The notes under the pieces are model-generated. The model saw only the letters and a list, made by a program, of their open reading frames with translations. It had not been told where the DNA came from and did no database searches. A stretch of 22,074 nucleotides of DNA from Euglena gracilis (lineage: Eukaryota; Euglenozoa; Euglenophyceae; Euglenales; Euglenaceae). Positions 17,579-22,074 of the stretch are shown in pieces (position 1 is the stretch's first letter; the number at the start of each line of letters is the position of its first letter). Position numbers and translations under genes: made by a program. Location: positions 1 through 22,074 of the forward strand of contig CAAHFI011622029.1 in NCBI GenBank assembly GCA_900893395.1, read 5' to 3'.

Positions 17579-18024
17579 CTGCTTTCTGTGTGCCACCGCG
17601 TGCCACATCGCCAGAGGTTAGCCCACGCCTAAGTCACCCAGGCATCAGTCCCAGGCGTCATTCCACTGGCGGGAAGCTGCTCAGCCTTCCAATTTTCAAA
17701 AACAATACCCCATCACAAAAAAATATACAAAAAAGGTCCGGACGTTCGAAATGCTGCGTCACAACACAAGAAGGCCCGCTAAAGCAGGCATAGGCTGATG
17801 AGGCCATTGTCCTTGGGGAAGAATTGTTTTTGGTCGATACAGTAGATGCCGATTCTTCGGTCGATATGTTATCCCCCTTCACAACTGAAAAAGGCCTCCC
17901 CAATTGAACCGCAAAAGAAGGAAAGCAGATGTCAGGCTGTCGGCATTGAAATGGAGGCAAGGTGGCTAGGCGCCTTCAGGGGCCCAAAGGAGGACCCCGA
18001 GTGTTTTCCGGGAACGGTGCCTCT
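17579..18024. other. probable intron of the - strand gene
   Basis: No domain is recognised. The right part (about 17940-18024) grades into GC-rich sequence next to the following exon candidate. Confidence 0.3.
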
Positions 18025-18148
18025 GGGGAACGCGGCCCCTGTCGAGGTCACAGGAAAGGTTGAGGTCCAGGGCCTGGAAAATTTCCACCAGCCGTCATAC
18101 TTGCGGCGGTCCAGCCCAGGATGGTCAGCTCCTCCGGCGTGCCGGCCC
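18025..18148 (-). CDS. host exon candidate, protein unknown
   Basis: After an acceptor-like GCGGGCAG on the - strand, codons with high third-position GC read AGTPEELTILG, then in shifted frames LDRRKYDGWW and IFQALDLNLSCDLDRG. All three pieces have natural composition and abut one another, so one or two single-base discontinuities within one exon are the simplest reading. The right end is uncertain because no clean donor is visible. It lies between the two stronger - strand exons and may belong to the same gene. Confidence 0.4.
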
Positions 18149-18210
18149 CTGCCCGCGACTCGAGCCGCCCGACAAGTCCCGGCAGGCTGCTTCCTGAGAC
18201 CGCTCCATAA

Positions 18211-18620
18211 ACCCAAAATAAGACCCCGGTCCATATCATGGGTCGGTTGCTGGAAAGCCCGAGGGGGGTCTATTCATGGGGGGGGGGGTCCATTTTATGG
18301 GTTTTTTGCTGGAAAAAAAATCGACCCCCAAAATGTCCAAAAATGCCCCCAAAATACCATGTTTCGAAAATTTTGGCGCTTCGCGCCAGACAAATAGGGG
18401 AAAGTGTGCTGAATTGTATGGAAACTGTCCCAAAAAATGACAGATTTACCCCCCAAATGCCCTTTTTTCAAAAATCCGGCGCTTTGCGCCGGCAGGGGGG
18501 GTCTTATTTATGGGGGGTCATTTCATGGATTTTGCTCGGACCCAGGGGGGGTCTTATTTTGGGGGGGGGTCCATTTTATGGGGGTCTTATTTTGGGGGGG
18601 GGTTAGGTGGGGGGGGGTCT
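18211..18620. repeat. fold-back G-run element
   Basis: CCCAAAATAAGACCCC at 18212-18227 is the reverse complement of the GGGGTCTTATTTTGGG words at about 18550-18566 and 18584-18600, with a variant at 18495-18511. Inside, a GGTCCAT...TTGCTGGAAA unit occurs from 18228 and again from 18287, and a related form lies near 18515-18540. Two hairpins sit inside: GGCGC-TTC-GCGCC within 18374-18388, and one with 7 bp arms at 18476-18492. The inverted ends suggest a fold-back or MITE-like repeat, or a rearranged minisatellite. Confidence 0.65.
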
Positions 18621-19139
18621 CTCCAGTGGCAAAAACAACCCGTCGAAACAGAACCCCGAGCTTTCCATTGTGGTCAAATTTGTCCATTTCAAAAATATTT
18701 CGCGCTAATTCCAGAATTATTGGCTAGAGCCGGACCCTCTGCCCAGGAGGGGGAGGCGGTTCAGTATAAAAGGGGGCCCCTCCGGTCCTGCAGGGGGAGG
18801 GATGGGTCCCCCGCCTCCTGTACAGTGACGTGTCCAGGTGACCGAAATTTTTGCCCAAAAGCTGGTCAAAAATGCCAGTTTGGCACTTTTTGGGTAAAAA
18901 AAAATTGCCAAAAATGCCCAACTTTTTTGGCGCAAAGTGCCACAAGGAAAAATCGACGTGTTTGGGTGGGGCAGGTAACCCGGTTGGTCCAGTCCCCCAG
19001 GAGGGGGGGGGGAGGTGGGCGACACCCCCTCTCTATCTAACCTGTGCACCCTTCTGAAATTGAACCCTGGGGGAAAGGAGCACCCCCCTGGGGGATCCAA
19101 ATCCATGAGAAGCCTGGTCCCCGATGTAGAGCCGCCGCC
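18621..19139. other. mixed sequence between fold-back element and exon
   Basis: A GC-rich patch at 18720-18835 is open on both strands. A TGGCGC-AAA-GTGCCA hairpin lies at 18928-18942, matching the small-hairpin type of the window. G-runs occur at 19002-19013 and in the 19068-19095 area. No gene is recognised. Confidence 0.35.
18765..18772 (+). promoter_or_regulatory. TATA-box match
   Basis: TATAAAAG followed by a GGGGGCCCC stretch sits in a GC-rich patch, as in a classical core promoter. Transcription would start near 18795 on the + strand. No + strand gene is recognisable downstream, and the neighbouring exons are on the - strand, so a chance match is quite possible. Confidence 0.25.
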
Positions 19140-19291
19140 GCGTCTCCGCCGTGTTCCATTGCCAATGTACAGGTCGCCCACCTTGCGCTCCAGCTTCTTG
19201 GCCATGTGCATCTCCAGCTCGAAGTAGTTGCAGACCTTGTTACACCAGTGGAGCTCCCGTCAGGGAGGAGGACCGCTGTGGCCTCGATGGT
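19140..19291 (-). CDS. host exon, protein unknown
   Basis: On the - strand, TTTGTACACACCTGCAG (acceptor, AG at 19293-19292) leads into TIEATAVLLPDG. After a one-base shift the frame continues as ELHWCNKVCNY and FELEMHMAKKLERKVGDLY. Codon choice (GAG CTG GAG ATG CAC ATG GCC AAG AAG CTG) is strongly coding-like. A possible donor, CGCAAG|GTGGGC, lies near 19172; otherwise the exon runs on into an Arg/Gly-rich tail. The protein looks helical and cytosolic. I recognise no family. As the right-most - strand exon it would be the upstream part of a gene that also includes the 18.1 and 17.5 kb exons. Confidence 0.55.
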
Positions 19292-19521
19292 CTGCAGGTG
19301 TGTACAAATTATGTAGAATTGCGGGGGGGAAATGCTGGCCATCAGCATGCACCCCATTGGAAAACACTCTTGGGGCCTTGGCGAACAGAAAACGTTGTTC
19401 ATGAGAAAATGAAAATGTTCCACTGGAGACTGGAGGGACGTAAGAAAAATTTTCATCTCCTCAGGTGAAAAGTTTTGCAGCATTTTCAAGTTATGCAACA
19501 TGGTGCATGTTTTGGACAAGT

Positions 19522-19711
19522 AAACCCCCCTCCCAAATAACACCCCCCCAAATAACCCCCCTCGGGGGCCGATTTTGAGCGCCAAATAGCATACCCCCTG
19601 TTTTCCTTTGGTTTCCATGTGAAAAATAACACCCCCCCAAATAACACCCCCCCCTGGGGCCCCAGCTCGGGTGTCCAAAATAACACACCGGGGGTTATTT
19701 GGGGGGGGGGG
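19522..19711. repeat. second fold-back G-run element
   Basis: C-oriented units CCCAAATAACACCCCC at about 19532-19562 and 19630-19660 face a G-oriented GGGGGTTATTTGGGGG at 19690-19705. The core (CCC-AAATAA-CA-CCC) is close to CCC-AAAATAA-GA-CCC of the 18.2-18.6 kb element, so the two are probably one family. Between exon end and element (19292-19521) no gene is recognised. Confidence 0.65.
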
Positions 19712-19770
19712 TTGACACGTACTTTTCTTTAACGTGAAACATAACAGCACAAACATTACAGTTTCTTGCA

Positions 19771-22074
19771 CACTTTTCAAAACGATGCCAAAATATACCA
19801 CAGCAAGAAAAGAGTGGTGCAAACTTGTACAATGATATGGTGTTTGCAACTCCATCTGTCTAGTGGTTGACCATTTTTCCATTTTTTTCGCCTGTGCAAT
19901 TGCCCCCCAAAAAAATCGAAAAGGAAAAAAATGCAAAAAAAAATGCAAAGAATGTAACTTTTCATTAAATCTTCATTGTGCAAAAAAAACACAACTTATG
20001 CAAAAAAAAGTGAAAATTTTCAAGATTTTGGATTATGCCCAAAATATGCAAAATTGCATATTCCCCCCTGCCTCCATCCCATCCTACCCTCCTGGCCGCA
20101 ACCTGGTGGTAACCAGTAACTGGGGTGGTCGTTGGACACAGGGTTATAGGGTTGTGACCAGAAGGTGTCCGCTGGTTGGTCGTTGGACAAGGGTCAAAAA
20201 AATAAGTTGGCGGGTGCCCGGGACCCGTCCATCATCCCTCAAAAATGTCAAAATTCTCTCCCCGGTGCTTCATGCATGATCTCTTTGGGCAATTTAGACA
20301 AATTTTTGCCCAAAACATACAAAAAACGGCATTTGGCCAACTTCTGGCTGATTTTGGCCTCAAAAACTTTCGGCCCGGCGCTTTGCGCCAGGCCAAAAAG
20401 TTTGTCGGGGGGGTCATTGGACATTGGGGGTCGTTGGACATAGGGGGGTAAATGTGCCGAAGAACGGCGAAAGAAATTTATTATTTTTTATTGGCAAAAA
20501 AAAAGCCATCTGTCAGTCTGTTGAGAAAGAAAAATTGGATTTTAGCATCCACAAAAAAATCGTCCAAAATCCGCCCAAAAAAACACACAAAAAAGTTTCG
20601 AATTTCACGTTTCGGCGTGCTCCTGGGCCGTTGAACGTCAGAGAGGGTATACAACGGGGAAACAAATATCTCACGTTTGCAGCAACATGACCAAACAACT
20701 CCCTTTAAGGAGGCCTTTTAAGGAGGGTTGATCGAAAAAAATGCAAAATCCAAACTGAAACTTTAAACACAGAAAATCAGATTTGTCAGAACAGAATTAC
20801 TGAACACTTTTCAAACGATGCCAAAATATACCACAGCAAGAAAAAGAGTGGTGCAAACTGTACAATGATATGGTTTTGCAACTCCCATCTGTCTAGTGGT
20901 TGACCATTTCGCCTGTGCAATTGCCCCCAAAAAAATCGAAAGAAAAAAATGCAAAAAATGCAAAAACTTTTCATTAAATCTTCATTGTGCAAAAACACAA
21001 CTTATGCAAAAAAAAGTGAAAATTTTCAAGATTTTGGATTATTCCCAAAAATGCAAAATTGCATATTCCCCCCTGCCTCCATCCCATCCTACCCTCCTGG
21101 CCGCAACCTGGTGGTAACCAGTAACTGGGGTGGTCGTTGGACACAGGGTTATAGGTTGGACCAGAAATGGTGTCCGCTGGTTGGTCGTTGGACAAGGGTC
21201 AAAAAATAAGTTGGCGGGTGCCCGGGACCCGGTCCATCATCCTCAAAAATGTCAAAATTCTCTCCCCGGTGCTTCATGCATGATCTTTTGGGCAATTTAG
21301 ACAAATTTTTGCCCAAAACTACAAAAAAAACGCATTGGCAACTTCTGGCTGATTTGGCCTCAAAAACTTTCGGCCCGCTTTGCGCCAGGCCAAAAATTTG
21401 TCGGGGGGTCATTGGACATTGGGGGTCGTTGGACATAGGGGGGTAAATGTGCCGAAGAACGGCGAAAGAAATTTATTATTTTTATTGGCAAAAAAAAGCC
21501 ATCTGTCAGTCTGTTGAGAAAGAAAAAATTGGATTTTAGCATCCACAAAAAATCGTCCAAAAAATCCGCCCAAAAAACACACAAAAAGTTTCGAATTTCA
21601 CGTTTCGGCGTGCTCCTGGGCCGTTGAACGTCAGAGAGGGTAAACAACGGGGAAACAAATATCTCACGTTGCAGCAACATGACCAAACAATAACCCTTTA
21701 AGGAGGCCTTTAAGGAGGGTTGATCGAAAAAAAATGCAAAATCCAAACTGAAACTTTAAACACAGAAAATCAGATTTGTCAGACAGAATTACTGCACACT
21801 TTTCAAAACGATGCCAAATATACCACAGCAAGAAAAGAGTGTGCAAACTTGTACAATGATATGGTGTTTCAACTCCCATCTGTCTAGTGGTTGACCATTT
21901 CGCTGTGCAATTGCCCCCAAAAAAATCGAAAAGGAAAAAAATGCCAAAAAAATGCAAAGAATGTAACTTTTCATTAAATCTTCATTGTGCAAAAAACACA
22001 ACTTATGCAAAAAAAAGTGAAAATTTTCAAGATTTTGGATATTCCAAAAATGCAAAATTGCATATTCCCCCCTG
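19771..22074. repeat. ~1 kb satellite in tandem (two full units and a partial third)
   Basis: The marker CACTTTTCAAA begins units at 19771, 20805 and 21797; the last is cut by the window end. Weak similarity may extend the first unit some 60 bases to the left. The units are 1034 and 992 bases long. In the stretch I aligned (about 20062-20510 against 21067-21495) every difference was an insertion or deletion, often in a homopolymer. Landmarks in each unit are A-run/ATGCA repeats, the palindrome ATATGCAAAATTGCATAT (20044-20061 in unit 1), four GGTCGTTGGACA-like words, a GGCGC hairpin region, the TCATGCATGA palindrome and a CCCTTTAAGGAGG block. Open frames on both strands are short and not taken as genes. 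Confidence 0.95.
20364..20403. repeat. 40-base nested palindrome in satellite unit 1
   Basis: From the outside in, AAACTTT pairs with AAAGTTT, GGCC with GGCC, and GGCGC with GCGCC around a TTT loop, interrupted by a C/A mismatch and a few unpaired bases. Unit 2 has the same structure near 21368-21403 but lacks three bases of one inner arm and one base of an outer arm. Confidence 0.7.

Noticed and set aside
19037-19948. 303-codon - strand open frame, the longest in the window
   Set aside because: Most of it runs through the fold-back G-run repeat and the start of the satellite. Only the 19140-19291 part has coding character, and there the better codon pattern lies largely in another frame.
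19771-22074. CRISPR-like or rDNA-spacer interpretation of the tandem units
   Set aside because: The units are about 1 kb with no short repeat-spacer pattern, the context is eukaryotic, and no rRNA sequence is present.

Overview
This is repeat-rich nuclear DNA from a eukaryote. The supporting signs are a chromodomain-bearing Ty3/gypsy integrase, pyrimidine-tract/AG and GT splice signals around short exons, a (TG)n/(TA)n microsatellite, CCCTAA telomere-type tracts, and several satellite and minisatellite families. I see no bacterial gene layout, rRNA, convincing tRNA or CRISPR array. The species cannot be named from the sequence; a marine invertebrate or a protist would fit. Three near-identical units at the right end appear to differ only by inserted or deleted bases, with no clear substitution in the part I aligned. 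Either the assembly carries uncorrected long-read indel noise, or that array is very young. Reading frames elsewhere should be read with this in mind.

Layout. 1-1560: 3' part of the pol region of a broken Ty3/gypsy chromovirus (zinc-binding region, integrase core, chromodomain). 1560-5126: a pyrimidine tract, then a broken Pro/Gln/Ala-rich and basic, Gag-like coding region crowded with tiny GC-rich palindromes. 5127-11236: a segment bounded by two ~500 bp direct repeats, holding open frames of unknown kind and a zinc-knuckle-like motif; it is possibly a second, unrelated LTR-type fossil. 11.1-11.9 kb: a Gly/Gln/His/Pro-rich frame. 12.0-13.75 kb: telomere-like tracts, T-rich GCGCA arrays and a microsatellite. 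13.8-17.1 kb: mostly non-coding, with a duplicated GACAATTGCCC minisatellite, one well-delimited + strand exon (16988-17072) and a few weaker candidates. 17.4-19.3 kb: three GC-rich segments that look like host exons on the - strand, lying between G-run fold-back repeats. 19.77 kb to the end: a ~1 kb satellite in tandem (two full units and a third cut by the window edge).

The + strand exon and the - strand exons point toward each other, so two host genes may converge near 17.1-17.4 kb. I could not identify the protein of either. The most unusual features are the small palindromes, which recur in coding relics, in the paired repeats and in the satellite; a hairpin that stays paired in two diverged repeat copies; and the fold-back G-run elements around the - strand exons.
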